Shown: positions 1-6,222 of the stretch, one piece after another
Layout of the letters: each line of letters opens with the position of its first letter
Position numbering within the stretch: the first letter of the stretch is position 1
Assembly (NCBI GenBank): GCA_036403035.1
Contig: DASWRT010000293.1
Span: 1 to 9,965 of the forward strand
Reading direction: 5' to 3'
Origin: DASWRT01 sp036403035
GTDB taxonomy: Bacteria > Pseudomonadota > Alphaproteobacteria > ATCC43930 > CGMCC-115725
Length of the DNA stretch: 9,965 nucleotides
Translations under genes and position numbers: made by a program
Notes under the pieces: model-generated
Database searches by the model: none
What the model was told of the DNA's origin: nothing
The model's input: the letters and a program-made list of their open reading frames with translations, nothing else

Positions 1-484
1 CGAGATCGCCAGCCAGACCAACCTGCTGGCGCTCAACGCGACGATCGAGGCGGCCAGGGCCGGCGAGGCCGGCAAGGGCTTCGCCGTCGTCGCCAGCGAG
101 GTCAAGTCGCTCGCCGGACAGACCGGAAAGGCGACCGAGGAAATCAAGACCCAGATCGCCGCCATCCGGGCGGAGACGCAGGACGCCGTCGAGGCGATCC
201 GCGGAATCACGGCCACGATCGACGAGGTCAGCGAGATCTCGGCCTCGATCGCTTCCGCGGTCGAGGAGCAGGGCGCGGCGACCCAGGAGATCGCGCGCAA
301 CGTTCAGGAGGCGGCGCGCGGCACCCACGAGGTCTCGGCCAACATCACCGGCGTCAGCCGCAATGCCGGGACCACCGGCGCCGCCGCCGGCGAGGTCTCC
401 GCGGCCGCCGAGCGGCTCGGCCGCGAGACGGAGAGCCTGCGCGGCGAGATCGACGGCTTCCTCGCGGAGATCCGCGCCGCCTGA
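1..484 (+). CDS. Methyl-accepting chemotaxis protein, C-terminal fragment
   Basis: This is the 3' end of a chemoreceptor gene. Reading from base 2, the translation opens inside the highly conserved cytoplasmic hairpin tip (EIASQTNLLALNATIEAARAG), which binds CheW and the CheA kinase. It continues through the FAVVASEVKSLA segment and the C-terminal coiled-coil helix to a TGA at 482-484. About 160 residues are present; the ligand-binding, transmembrane and HAMP regions lie before the window. The tail ends LRGEIDGFLAEIRAA, with no C-terminal NWETF-type pentapeptide, so no tethering site for CheR/CheB is seen. The gene converges with the MFS gene, with only 33 bp between the two stop codons. The family is certain from the tip; the sensed signal cannot be known from this part. 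Confidence 0.97.
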   Translation, partial: EIASQTNLLALNATIEAARAGEAGKGFAVVASEVKSLAGQTGKATEEIKTQIAAIRAETQDAVEAIRGITATIDEVSEISASIASAVEEQGAATQEIARNVQEAARGTHEVSANITGVSRNAGTTGAAAGEVSAAAERLGRETESLRGEIDGFLAEIRAA

Positions 485-517
485 CCGGCTGACCGGCTGG
501 CCGGCCGCGCCGCGCGG

Positions 518-1756
518 TTACGGAACGCCCCCGCCCGCGGCAGGACGCGCCGCCGCGAACGGCGGCGGCGGAGCGGCGCTGGCGGCCTCGCGGACGCGGG
601 CGATGCATTGCCGCCACGAAACGGCCAGCGCGACCAGTCCGGCCAGTTCGCACGCGGCTCCGACCCAGCCGATCGACGTCACCGAACCGAGCGCGACCAC
701 GCCCGACCCGAGCGCCGCTCCCGCCGACGTTCCGACATAGACCGACGACGAGTAGAGCGACAGCGTGACCGGCGCGAGGGCCGGTTCGAGGCGGACGAGC
801 CGCGTCTGCTGCGCCGGCGGCAAGCCCCAGCCGGCCAGCCCCCACACGCCGACCGCGACGACCGCCACCGGCGCCGCCGCGGCGGCCGGCAGGAATTGGC
901 CGGCGATCGAGAGCACGACGAAGGCAGCGGCGAGGACCGCGAACACGACCATGAGGACGCGGCGCGGATCCCACCGGTCGGACGCGTATCCGCCGAGCAG
1001 GTTTCCGGCCGCGGCGCCGACGCCGAACACCGCCAGCGTGATCGCGACCGCGTCCCCGGTGAACCCGGCCGCCGCCGTGAGGAAAGGCGCCAGGTAAGTG
1101 TAGACGCAGAATGCGCCCGCCAGGCCGAGTGCGGTTTGCAGCAATATGGCGAGGACCGCCGGCCGGCGGGCGATGGCGAGCCGGTCGCGCAGGCCCGCCG
1201 TCCGCACGCCGCGCTGGCGCGGCAGGGCCGCGGCGATGCCGAGGATCGCGGGCACCGTCAGGATCGCGACGCCGACGAAGGTGGCGCGCCAGCCCAGCCG
1301 GCCGCCGAGCACCGCGCCGAGCGGCACCCCGACGACGATCGCGGCGGTGAACCCGCAATAGATCGTGGCGAGGGCGCGGCCACGCAGTTCGGGCGCCACC
1401 GTCGACGCGGCATAGCCGCTCGCCGCCGGCATGAAAGCCCCGGCGCAGAGCGCCAGCAGCACGCGCGAGGCGGCGAGCGCCGCGAAGCTGGACGACGACG
1501 CCGCGACGAGGTTCGCGAGGGCGAAGCCGATGCTGGCGCCGAGCAGGACGATCTTCCGGTCCAGGCCGCCGGTCGCCACGGCGATCAGCGGCGAGCCGAC
1601 CGCGTAGGCCAGCGCGAAGATCGTAACCAGATGCCCGGCGAGCGGGATCGAAACGCCGAGGTCGTCGGCGATCGCCGGGATCAGGCCGGCGATCATCAGC
1701 CCCTCCGTGCCGATCGCGAAGGCGCCGACGGAGAGCCAGAGAAGGGAAAGCGGCAT
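518..1756 (-). CDS. MFS efflux transporter, DHA1 (AraJ/YdhP-like) type
   Basis: Predicted 12-helix proton-coupled drug or metabolite exporter of the major facilitator superfamily, inner membrane. The N-terminus (MPLSLLWLSVGAFAIGTEG) matches the usual start of DHA1 proteins. A degenerate motif A (GGLDRKIVLL) lies between helices 2 and 3, and a motif C-like PLGAVLGGRLGW follows helix 5. Length from this start is 412 residues, normal for the family. The proline/alanine-rich tail after the last helix looks disordered. An ATG at 1771 would add five residues (MEIRS); I prefer 1756 because of the family alignment and a GGAA nine bases upstream, but the choice is open. A TTG at 1828 would run through the operator region and is unlikely. 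It is divergent from an ArsR-type regulator, which suggests substrate-induced efflux. Substrate unknown. Confidence 0.9.
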   Translation of the reverse strand: MPLSLLWLSVGAFAIGTEGLMIAGLIPAIADDLGVSIPLAGHLVTIFALAYAVGSPLIAVATGGLDRKIVLLGASIGFALANLVAASSSSFAALAASRVLLALCAGAFMPAASGYAASTVAPELRGRALATIYCGFTAAIVVGVPLGAVLGGRLGWRATFVGVAILTVPAILGIAAALPRQRGVRTAGLRDRLAIARRPAVLAILLQTALGLAGAFCVYTYLAPFLTAAAGFTGDAVAITLAVFGVGAAAGNLLGGYASDRWDPRRVLMVVFAVLAAAFVVLSIAGQFLPAAAAAPVAVVAVGVWGLAGWGLPPAQQTRLVRLEPALAPVTLSLYSSSVYVGTSAGAALGSGVVALGSVTSIGWVGAACELAGLVALAVSWRQCIARVREAASAAPPPPFAAARPAAGGGVP

Positions 1757-1773
1757 CGAACGGATTTCCATGA

Positions 1774-1791
1774 GTTCAACGATTATTGAAC
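1774..1791. promoter_or_regulatory. Candidate ArsR operator, site 1 (MFS-proximal)
   Basis: GTTCAACGATTATTGAAC is an inverted repeat with perfect 6-bp arms (GTTCAA-N6-TTGAAC). It lies over the start region of the predicted MFS promoter on the minus strand. It matches site 2 (1823-1840) at 16 of 18 positions, in the same orientation, 49 bp away. Two copies in one short divergent control region next to a repressor gene is typical of autoregulated efflux units. Binding by the neighbouring ArsR-type protein is inferred. Confidence 0.7.
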
Positions 1792-1819
1792 TAATGGACA
1801 GGCGGCATCGGATTGTCAA
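1791..1819 (-). promoter_or_regulatory. Putative sigma70-like promoter of the MFS gene
   Basis: On the minus strand a perfect -35 box TTGACA (1819-1814) is followed after 17 bp by CATTAG (1796-1791) as a weak -10. The expected transcription start, near 1784, would fall inside operator site 1, so a bound repressor there would block initiation. Site 2 lies just upstream of the -35. The -35 is convincing, the -10 only fair. Confidence 0.45.
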
Positions 1820-1822
1820 GCT

Positions 1823-1840
1823 GTCCAACGACTATTGAAC
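1823..1840. promoter_or_regulatory. Candidate ArsR operator, site 2 (regulator-proximal)
   Basis: GTCCAACGACTATTGAAC is the second copy of the 18-bp dyad, with one arm changed by a single base (GTCCAA instead of GTTCAA). It lies upstream of the MFS -35 box and overlaps the predicted -35 of the regulator gene (TTGAAC, 1835-1840), so binding here could repress the regulator itself. Confidence 0.65.
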
Positions 1841-1863
1841 CGATGCCCGGCCGCCGCTATCTG
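1835..1863 (+). promoter_or_regulatory. Possible promoter of the ArsR-type gene
   Basis: TTGAAC (1835-1840), 17 bp, then TATCTG (1858-1863). Normal spacing puts the transcription start at about 1870-1871, right at the ATG (1871), so the message may be leaderless. The boxes are moderate matches and the -35 is also half of operator site 2. Confidence 0.35.
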
Positions 1864-1870
1864 TGAAGCG

Positions 1871-2248
1871 ATGGCGAAACCGCCCTACCACCCGACGCGC
1901 GAGCAGATCGACCTGTCCACGGTCCTCGACGCCTTGAGCGACCCGATCCGGCGCGAGGTCGTGGTCCGCCTCGCCGACATGGGCGAAGCCAACTGCTCCT
2001 CCTTCGTCGACTGCGCGTCGAAGACCAACCTCACCTATCACCTCGCCCGCCTCCGCGAGGCGGGGATCATCAATGTCCGCATCGACGGCGCGCAGCGGCT
2101 CATCACGTTGCGCACGGCAGACATCGAGACCCGCTTTCCCGGCTTGTTTCCCGCGATCCTCGCGGGAACGCGCAGGGAGAGGCATCATGATCCGGCATCG
2201 GGTTCCGGCCCGCACGGCAGCGAAGCGAAAGCGGATCAGCCCGGCTGA
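1871..2248 (+). CDS. ArsR-type winged-helix transcriptional repressor
   Basis: A 125-residue DNA-binding regulator. An N-terminal helix leads into VLDALSDPIRREVVVRLAD (about 18-36), the usual ArsR opening. A helix-turn-helix at about 43-64 (SSFVDCASKTNLTYHLARL) and a wing (VRIDGAQRLITLR, 69-81) follow. The metal-binding CxC of classic ArsR/SmtB proteins is absent, so this is probably a small-molecule or thiol-responsive member. Cys42 and Cys48 (C-x5-C) sit at the recognition-helix region. The last 25 residues are polar and look disordered. I chose ATG 1871; an upstream TTG at 1835 lies inside operator site 2 and would add 12 unconvincing residues. No clear Shine-Dalgarno is present. It is divergent from the MFS pump with two shared dyads, so control of that pump and of itself is the likely job. 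Confidence 0.88.
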   Translation: MAKPPYHPTREQIDLSTVLDALSDPIRREVVVRLADMGEANCSSFVDCASKTNLTYHLARLREAGIINVRIDGAQRLITLRTADIETRFPGLFPAILAGTRRERHHDPASGSGPHGSEAKADQPG

Positions 2249-2588
2249 CCGAGCGATAGCGATCCCGACGTTTTGACCCGTCCCGGACCGGCTGCTCCGG
2301 GCTCATACAAATCTCCAGGAATCCCGGGTTCTGCGGGCGGGGCCGTCGACCGCCGGGCTTCGGCACGCCGACGGCCGAGAGTGATACTGTCTGCCGCAGG
2401 AGCATCGGGTCCCAGCGCTGTTTCTATATTGCGCTGATGGTCCCAGGTGGTGAATCCCGGCGTGCGCCGCTGCACGATGATTTCGAGTCCTGCCTGATCG
2501 ATCTTCAGATCCGATGCATGCCGGTGCTCGGTGCTCGGTGCTCGTCGCGAAGAGACTTGCTGTGAGAAAACCGCGATGGGGTCGAGCG
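2249..2588. other. Intergenic region without a convincing gene
   Basis: The 340 bp between the ArsR gene and the DUF2141 gene hold no gene I can defend. A weak hairpin (CCCGGA, 8-nt loop, TCCGGG, 2282-2301) without a T-tract follows the ArsR stop. A minus-strand frame (2475-2236, extending further right without a start) encodes about 79 residues. Its end (PAEPGIPGDLYEPG) faintly recalls the C-terminal tail of some short-chain dehydrogenases; this is too weak to call a pseudogene. Close to the DUF2141 gene lies a triple 7-bp repeat. No clear promoter for the downstream gene was found. Confidence 0.5.
2523..2543. repeat. Three tandem copies of GGTGCTC
   Basis: The 7-bp unit GGTGCTC occurs three times in a row with no mismatch, 46 bp upstream of the DUF2141 start codon. 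Such short perfect repeats can vary in number by slippage. The unit count would alter the distance between any upstream promoter and the gene, but no function is shown. Confidence 0.85.
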
Positions 2589-3125
2589 ATGATAAAAAGG
2601 TTCTTGGCGGTTTTATTCTTAGCTACCCTACTGGCGCCGCCGGCTCTGGCAGCCGAGCTGCGCCTGACGATCAACAACGTCCGCTCGGGCGAAGGCGAGC
2701 TTCTGATCGCGCTCTATGACAATGCTGATGGCTTCGCCAGCGCGATCGCCAACGCAGCGACCCGGGGGCTCATGCCCGATAGCGGCCGTCTGATCGGCAC
2801 GTCGATCAGGGCGCAGCCCGGTACGCAGAGTACGGTCTTCACGCAACTGCCGCCGGGGCGATACGCAGCTATCGTAATTCATGACGAGAACGATAACGGC
2901 CGTCTCGATAAAAATGTCATGGGAGTGCCGACCGAAGGATACGGCTTCGGCAATGACGCACAAGGATTTCTTAGCGCCCCATCTTTTGACGCAACCGCCA
3001 TCACGATCGGGGATGCCGACCTCAGCGCCTCCATCTCTCTGGTCTATCCGAGGGCGCCCTCCTCCGAAGAAACGTCGGACTATGATCGGTTGATCAGGAA
3101 GTCGCCCGGCGGACCGGATTGGTAG
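2589..3125 (+). CDS. Secreted DUF2141 family protein
   Basis: A 178-residue exported protein of unknown function. Residues 1-21 (MIKRFLAVLFLATLLAPPALA) form a clear signal peptide with an A-x-A-type cleavage site. The mature part starts ELRLTINNVRSGEGELLIALYD, the usual DUF2141 opening. It carries the family signature at 97-121: HDENDNGRLDKN, then MGVPTEGYGF. The acidic loop resembles a calcium-binding loop, which is inference only. The C-terminal 25 residues are an extra charged tail. The start was set at ATG 2589 because the signal peptide begins there and GGGG lies upstream; an in-frame ATG at 2514 would add 25 residues running through the 7-bp repeats. Codon use is visibly less GC-biased (AAT, GAT, TTA, CTA) than in neighbouring genes. 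It seems to be a single-gene unit closed by a terminator at 3181. Confidence 0.85.
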   Translation: MIKRFLAVLFLATLLAPPALAAELRLTINNVRSGEGELLIALYDNADGFASAIANAATRGLMPDSGRLIGTSIRAQPGTQSTVFTQLPPGRYAAIVIHDENDNGRLDKNVMGVPTEGYGFGNDAQGFLSAPSFDATAITIGDADLSASISLVYPRAPSSEETSDYDRLIRKSPGGPDW

Positions 3126-3180
3126 CTTCCGCGCTTCCGAACCGCCGTGGTGAGTGAGCCCAGGGGATTGCATCGAGGGC

Positions 3181-3201
3181 GCCGGAAGCGCTCCGGCTTT
3201 T
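3181..3201 (+). terminator. Intrinsic terminator after the DUF2141 gene
   Basis: GCCGGA, a 5-nt loop, then TCCGGC and a TTTT run, 56 bp after the stop codon. The stem is short but GC-rich, and a GGGC before it can pair with GCCC after the T-run. The T-tract is short, so termination may be partial. Confidence 0.6.
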
Positions 3202-3388
3202 GCCCACCCAAAGTAAACCGCTTGGTTCCGTGCATCACGACGCCGTCGACCATCGATCCCGCTTCGCCGGAGCGGGAATATCCATCCCTACCCTGGGACG
3301 CTGCATAAGCTATTGTCCGCGCCGGCTTCGGCCCGAATATTACAGACAAGCGATACCTCTATTACTTAATAATTACAATATATTGTTA
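3202..3388. other. Intergenic region upstream of the plcP-like operon
   Basis: No gene is seen between the DUF2141 terminator and the promoter of the next operon. A hairpin TCCCGCT, 7-nt loop, AGCGGGA (3257-3277) is present. From about 3337 the base composition shifts sharply to AT, as often happens before a regulated promoter. I looked for tandem PhoB-type repeats (CTGTCAT-like, 11-bp period) because homologous operons respond to phosphate starvation, and found no good match. Confidence 0.5.
3375..3386. promoter_or_regulatory. Perfect 12-bp palindrome ACAATATATTGT
   Basis: A perfect self-complementary 12-mer lies two bases upstream of the predicted -35 box of the plcP-like operon, in an AT-rich stretch. 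The position suits an activator or repressor site. The protein that might bind is unknown. Confidence 0.4.
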
Positions 3389-3417
3389 TTGAATTACCAC
3401 AAAACACAGTATATAGA
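3389..3417 (+). promoter_or_regulatory. Predicted sigma70-like promoter of the plcP-agt operon
   Basis: TTGAAT (3389-3394), exactly 17 bp, then TATAGA (3412-3417). The expected start is near 3424, giving a leader of about 43 nt before the GTG at 3467. This is the best-looking promoter in the window and the only one visible for the two downstream lipid genes. Confidence 0.55.
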
Positions 3418-3466
3418 TATGGCGCATCGACACGAGCACTGACCCTTTCCTGGCCGGAGCCCCGTC

Positions 3467-4336
3467 GTGACCCATATGCCGCCATCGACCGCGCCGCGAC
3501 GCTACCGCACGATCTGGATCTCGGACATTCATCTCGGGACGCGCGGCTGCAAGGCGGAGTTCCTGCTCGACTTCCTCCGCCACACCGAAGCCGAGACGAT
3601 CTACCTCGTCGGCGACATCATCGACGGCTGGCGGCTGAGGAAGTGGTGGTACTGGCCGCAGTCGCACAACGACGTCGTGCAGAAGCTGCTGCGCAAGGCG
3701 CGCAAGGGCACGCGTATCTACTACGTGCCGGGCAACCACGACGAGTGGCTGCGCGACTACGTGCTGCTGCAACTGGGCGGCATCGACCTCGTGTCCGAGG
3801 CGGTGCACGAGACCGCCGACGGGCGCCGCCTCCTGGTGATCCACGGCGACGTGTTCGACGGGATCGTCAAGCATGCGCGCTGGCTCGCGCTGCTCGGCGA
3901 CGGCGCCTACACGGTGGCGCTCTGGGTCAATCACCATTTCAACCGGGCGCGGCGCCGGCTCGGCTACTCCTACTGGTCGCTTTCCGCCTACCTCAAGGTG
4001 CGGGTCAAGAACGCGGTGCAGTATATCGGCTGCTTCGCCGACACGCTCACGGCGGAGGCGCGGCGCCGCGGCGTCGACGGCGTCGTGTGCGGCCACATCC
4101 ACCACGCCGAGATCCGCGAGATCGACGGCATCCTCTACTGCAACGACGGCGACTGGGTCGAGAGCTGCACCGCGCTGGTCGAGCACCATGACGGCAGGCT
4201 GGAGATCCTCCGCTGGGCCGACGACCGGCAGCTCGATCCCTTGCGCCCGGCCGAGCTGATCGCGGCGAGCCCGCGCGCCGAGGCGGGCGCCTACGCCGCC
4301 GCCGCCGAGATGCCCGCCGCCGCCGCCGGCGACTGA
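3467..4336 (+). CDS. plcP: PlcP-like metallophosphoesterase (phospholipase C-type, COG2908)
   Basis: A 289-residue calcineurin-like phosphoesterase, probably cytoplasmic and acting at the inner membrane face. All metal-site motifs are present in order: D20-x-H22 (SDIHLG), G49-D50 (LVGDIIDGW), GNHD at 89-92, H126-G-D and GHIHH at 209-213. The blocks WYWPQSHNDVVQKLLRKARKG and NDGDWVESCTALVEHHDGR are hallmarks of the group containing Sinorhizobium PlcP, which releases diacylglycerol from phosphatidylcholine during phosphate limitation. Automated labels for this group often read UDP-2,3-diacylglucosamine diphosphatase (LpxH-like). The next gene, an Agt-like glycosyltransferase, favours the PlcP role. 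The GTG start at 3467 has GGAG seven bases upstream; ATG 3476 is an alternative with poorer spacing. The C-terminal 40 residues are alanine-rich and probably disordered. Confidence 0.85.
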   Translation: MTHMPPSTAPRRYRTIWISDIHLGTRGCKAEFLLDFLRHTEAETIYLVGDIIDGWRLRKWWYWPQSHNDVVQKLLRKARKGTRIYYVPGNHDEWLRDYVLLQLGGIDLVSEAVHETADGRRLLVIHGDVFDGIVKHARWLALLGDGAYTVALWVNHHFNRARRRLGYSYWSLSAYLKVRVKNAVQYIGCFADTLTAEARRRGVDGVVCGHIHHAEIREIDGILYCNDGDWVESCTALVEHHDGRLEILRWADDRQLDPLRPAELIAASPRAEAGAYAAAAEMPAAAAGD

Positions 4337-4380
4337 CTGAGCCGGGCCGGCAGAGCGCCGGACAGGCTGGAGGAGAGCGC

Positions 4381-5406
4381 GTGACCATCGCCATGGTGAG
4401 CGATGCCTGGGCGCCGCAGGTGAACGGCGTCGTGCGGACCTTGCAGGAGGTGACGTCGGCGCTCGCTTCGTCCGGCCGCCGCGTCGCGACGATCACGCCC
4501 GACCTGTTCCGCTCCGTCCCCTGCCCGACCTATCCCGAGATCCGCTTGGCGCTCTGGCCGGCCGGCGGGCCGCACGGCGTCGCGGCGCGGCTCGACGAGC
4601 TGGCGCCCGACGCGGTGCACATCGCGACCGAGGGGCCGCTCGGCCTCGCCGCCCGCGCCCATTGCCGCCGCCGCGGCTGGCGTTTCACCACCGCCTACCA
4701 TACGAAGTTCCCGGAATACGTCGCGGCGCGGTTCGGCGTCCCGCTCCGCTGCACCTACGCGCTGATGCGGCGGTTCCACGCGCCGTCGAGCGGCATCATG
4801 GTGGCGACCGAGACGGTCCGCCGCGAGCTTCGGGCGCACGGCTTCCGCAACCTCGTGCCGTGGACGCGCGGCGTCGACACGGCGCGCTTCCGCCCGCGCG
4901 CCGGGGAGGAGGCGCTGCCGACGGCGCTCGATCTGCCGCGTCCGGTCTTCCTCACCGTCGGCCGCGTCGCCGTCGAGAAGAACGTCCGGGCGTTCCTCGA
5001 CCTCGACCTGCCCGGCAGCAAGCTCGTCGTCGGCGACGGCCCGGCCCTGCCGGCGCTGCGCCGCGCCTATCCGCACGTGCATTTCGCCGGCCGGCGCGAG
5101 GGCGAAGACCTCGCGCGTCACTACGCGGCGGCCGACGCGTTCGTCTTCCCGAGCCGCACCGACACGTTCGGCCTCGTCCTGCTGGAGGCGCTCGCCTCCG
5201 GCCTGCCGGTCGCGGCCTATCCCGTGCCGGGACCGCTCGACGTGATCGGACCGGAAAGCGGGGTCGGCATCCTCGACGAGGATCTGCGCCGCGCCGCGCT
5301 CGCCGCCCTCGCGATCCCGCGGGAAGCCTGCCGCGGCCACGCGATGCGCTTCGCCTGGAGCGCCTGCGCCGCGCAGTTCCTGGAGAACCTCGTCCCGGTG
5401 CGGTGA
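4381..5406 (+). CDS. GT4-family glycosyltransferase, Agt-like glycolipid synthase
   Basis: A 341-residue GT-B fold glycosyltransferase of family 4. The N-terminal acceptor half has DAWAPQVNGVVRT (8-20), typical of lipid-glycosylating members, and TAYHTKFPEY (104-113). The C-terminal nucleotide-sugar half has VGRVAVEKN (193-201), VGDGP (217-221) and FPSRTDTFGLVLLEALASG (256-274). The usual E-x7-E is D-x7-E here (D261, E269). In relatives such as Agrobacterium Agt, the enzyme transfers glucose or glucuronic acid to diacylglycerol to make phosphorus-free membrane lipids. The GTG start has a strong Shine-Dalgarno (GGAGGAG, 4369-4375). It lies 44 bp after the plcP-like gene with no promoter between, so the two are probably one operon: one makes diacylglycerol, the other glycosylates it. 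The exact sugar cannot be told from sequence. Confidence 0.85.
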   Translation: MTIAMVSDAWAPQVNGVVRTLQEVTSALASSGRRVATITPDLFRSVPCPTYPEIRLALWPAGGPHGVAARLDELAPDAVHIATEGPLGLAARAHCRRRGWRFTTAYHTKFPEYVAARFGVPLRCTYALMRRFHAPSSGIMVATETVRRELRAHGFRNLVPWTRGVDTARFRPRAGEEALPTALDLPRPVFLTVGRVAVEKNVRAFLDLDLPGSKLVVGDGPALPALRRAYPHVHFAGRREGEDLARHYAAADAFVFPSRTDTFGLVLLEALASGLPVAAYPVPGPLDVIGPESGVGILDEDLRRAALAALAIPREACRGHAMRFAWSACAAQFLENLVPVR

Positions 5407-5455
5407 TACAGATAAGGTAGAAGCCACCCTGGTTAAGTTTTGCGCAGTATGAACG

Positions 5456-5571
5456 AAAAGCAACGTTTGAGCCACCAAGACACCAAGAACGCCAAGGTGA
5501 TTACCGGCGCGCATAGCGCACCTGTTTTTACTTGGTATTCTTGGTGTCTTGGTGGTTAAAACGTTGTTTTT
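5456..5571. repeat. Large imperfect inverted repeat (CACCAAGACACCAAG type)
   Basis: Two 42-bp arms (5456-5497 and 5530-5571) match at 36 of 42 positions as an inverted repeat, separated by 32 bp. The core CCACCAAGACACCAAGAA is perfect. AGGTG/CACCT at the inner edges can extend pairing in another register. Three of the six mismatches would be G-U pairs in plus-strand RNA. The element sits between the convergent agt-like and pmtA-like genes, and the right arm ends in a T-run, so it may act as a terminator. I recall similar dispersed sequences in unrelated bacterial genomes but cannot confirm that here. No transposase is present. Confidence 0.85.
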
Positions 5572-5601
5572 ATTCCGCTTACGATCCGCCACGACTACAG
5601 C

Positions 5602-6222
5602 CTATACAGGGCTACCCGCGGCCGGAAGCAGCCGGTACGCCCAGATCTGCACCGGCAGGAAGTTGCGCCAGACCCGCTCGACCTCCCGTCCGTCGAGGCC
5701 GAGCCGCCGTGCCGCGAGCGGCGAGGCGAAGGCATTGGTGAGTTGGAGGAAGATGCCGTCCGAGCCAGCCAATTCCAGCGCCGGACGCACGATCGCTTCC
5801 TGCGCCTCGACCGGGAACCACTTGATCGGCAGGCTCGACACGACCGAGGCGAGAGCGCGAATGCCGTGCGCTGCGAGCAGCGGCGCGACCTGGGTGGCGT
5901 CGCCCTCGATCACCGTCGCATGCGGGAAGCGGCGGCGCAGCAGCGCCGCAAAGGCGGGGTCGCGCTCGATCATGACCAGCTGTTCCGGCGGGCAGCCCGC
6001 CTCGATCAGCCCGGCGGTCAGGCTGCCGGTGCCGGCGCCAAGCTCCAGCACGTGGCCGCGCCGGTCGAGCCGCACCTGCCGCGCCATCGCCCGCGCGACC
6101 CATGGCCCGCTCGGGTTCGCCGCCGCGATCTGCACCGGATGGCGCAGCCACCGTCCGAGAAACACACCCCATTCCGCCGACACCACGCGCCGCTCCGTTC
6201 CGGTCGAGACGTCACGGCGCAC
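5602..6222 (-). CDS. pmtA: PmtA-like phospholipid N-methyltransferase (class I SAM-dependent)
   Basis: Predicted SAM-dependent methyltransferase of the Sinorhizobium-type Pmt group, which methylates phosphatidylethanolamine stepwise to phosphatidylcholine at the inner membrane. From this start it is 206 residues. Seen: the lead-in FLGRWLRHP and ANPSG (21-39), SAM-binding motif I ELGAGTG (60-66), an acidic residue after strand 2 (IERDP, 85-89), EGDAT (106-110) and SSLPIKWFP (129-137). These match the Pmt layout better than KsgA-type rRNA methylases, which share the fold and sometimes lend their name. The start is uncertain: GTG 6222 is chosen from codon use and family length; GTG 6186 has GGAG six bases upstream; TTG 6300 adds 26 unlikely residues. 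It converges with the plcP-agt pair. Whether it makes phosphatidylcholine in this organism is inference. Confidence 0.78.
   Translation of the reverse strand: MRRDVSTGTERRVVSAEWGVFLGRWLRHPVQIAAANPSGPWVARAMARQVRLDRRGHVLELGAGTGSLTAGLIEAGCPPEQLVMIERDPAFAALLRRRFPHATVIEGDATQVAPLLAAHGIRALASVVSSLPIKWFPVEAQEAIVRPALELAGSDGIFLQLTNAFASPLAARRLGLDGREVERVWRNFLPVQIWAYRLLPAAGSPV

Noticed and set aside
608..1789. A plus-strand open frame of 393 codons antisense to the MFS gene
   Set aside because: Its product is Arg/Asp/Gly-rich low complexity, while the minus strand gives a clean 12-helix transporter.
2236..2475. Minus-strand 79-codon frame as a short-chain dehydrogenase pseudogene
   Set aside because: The resemblance is limited to a short Pro/Gly-rich tail; no Rossmann or catalytic motif is present.
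3300..3430. Possible PhoB box before the plcP-like gene
   Set aside because: Only scattered TGTC-like words were found, with no tandem repeat at an 11-bp period on either strand.
4291..5592. A minus-strand open frame of 433 codons opposite the agt-like gene
   Set aside because: It starts inside the large inverted repeat, has no recognisable domain, and mirrors the codon bias of the real gene.
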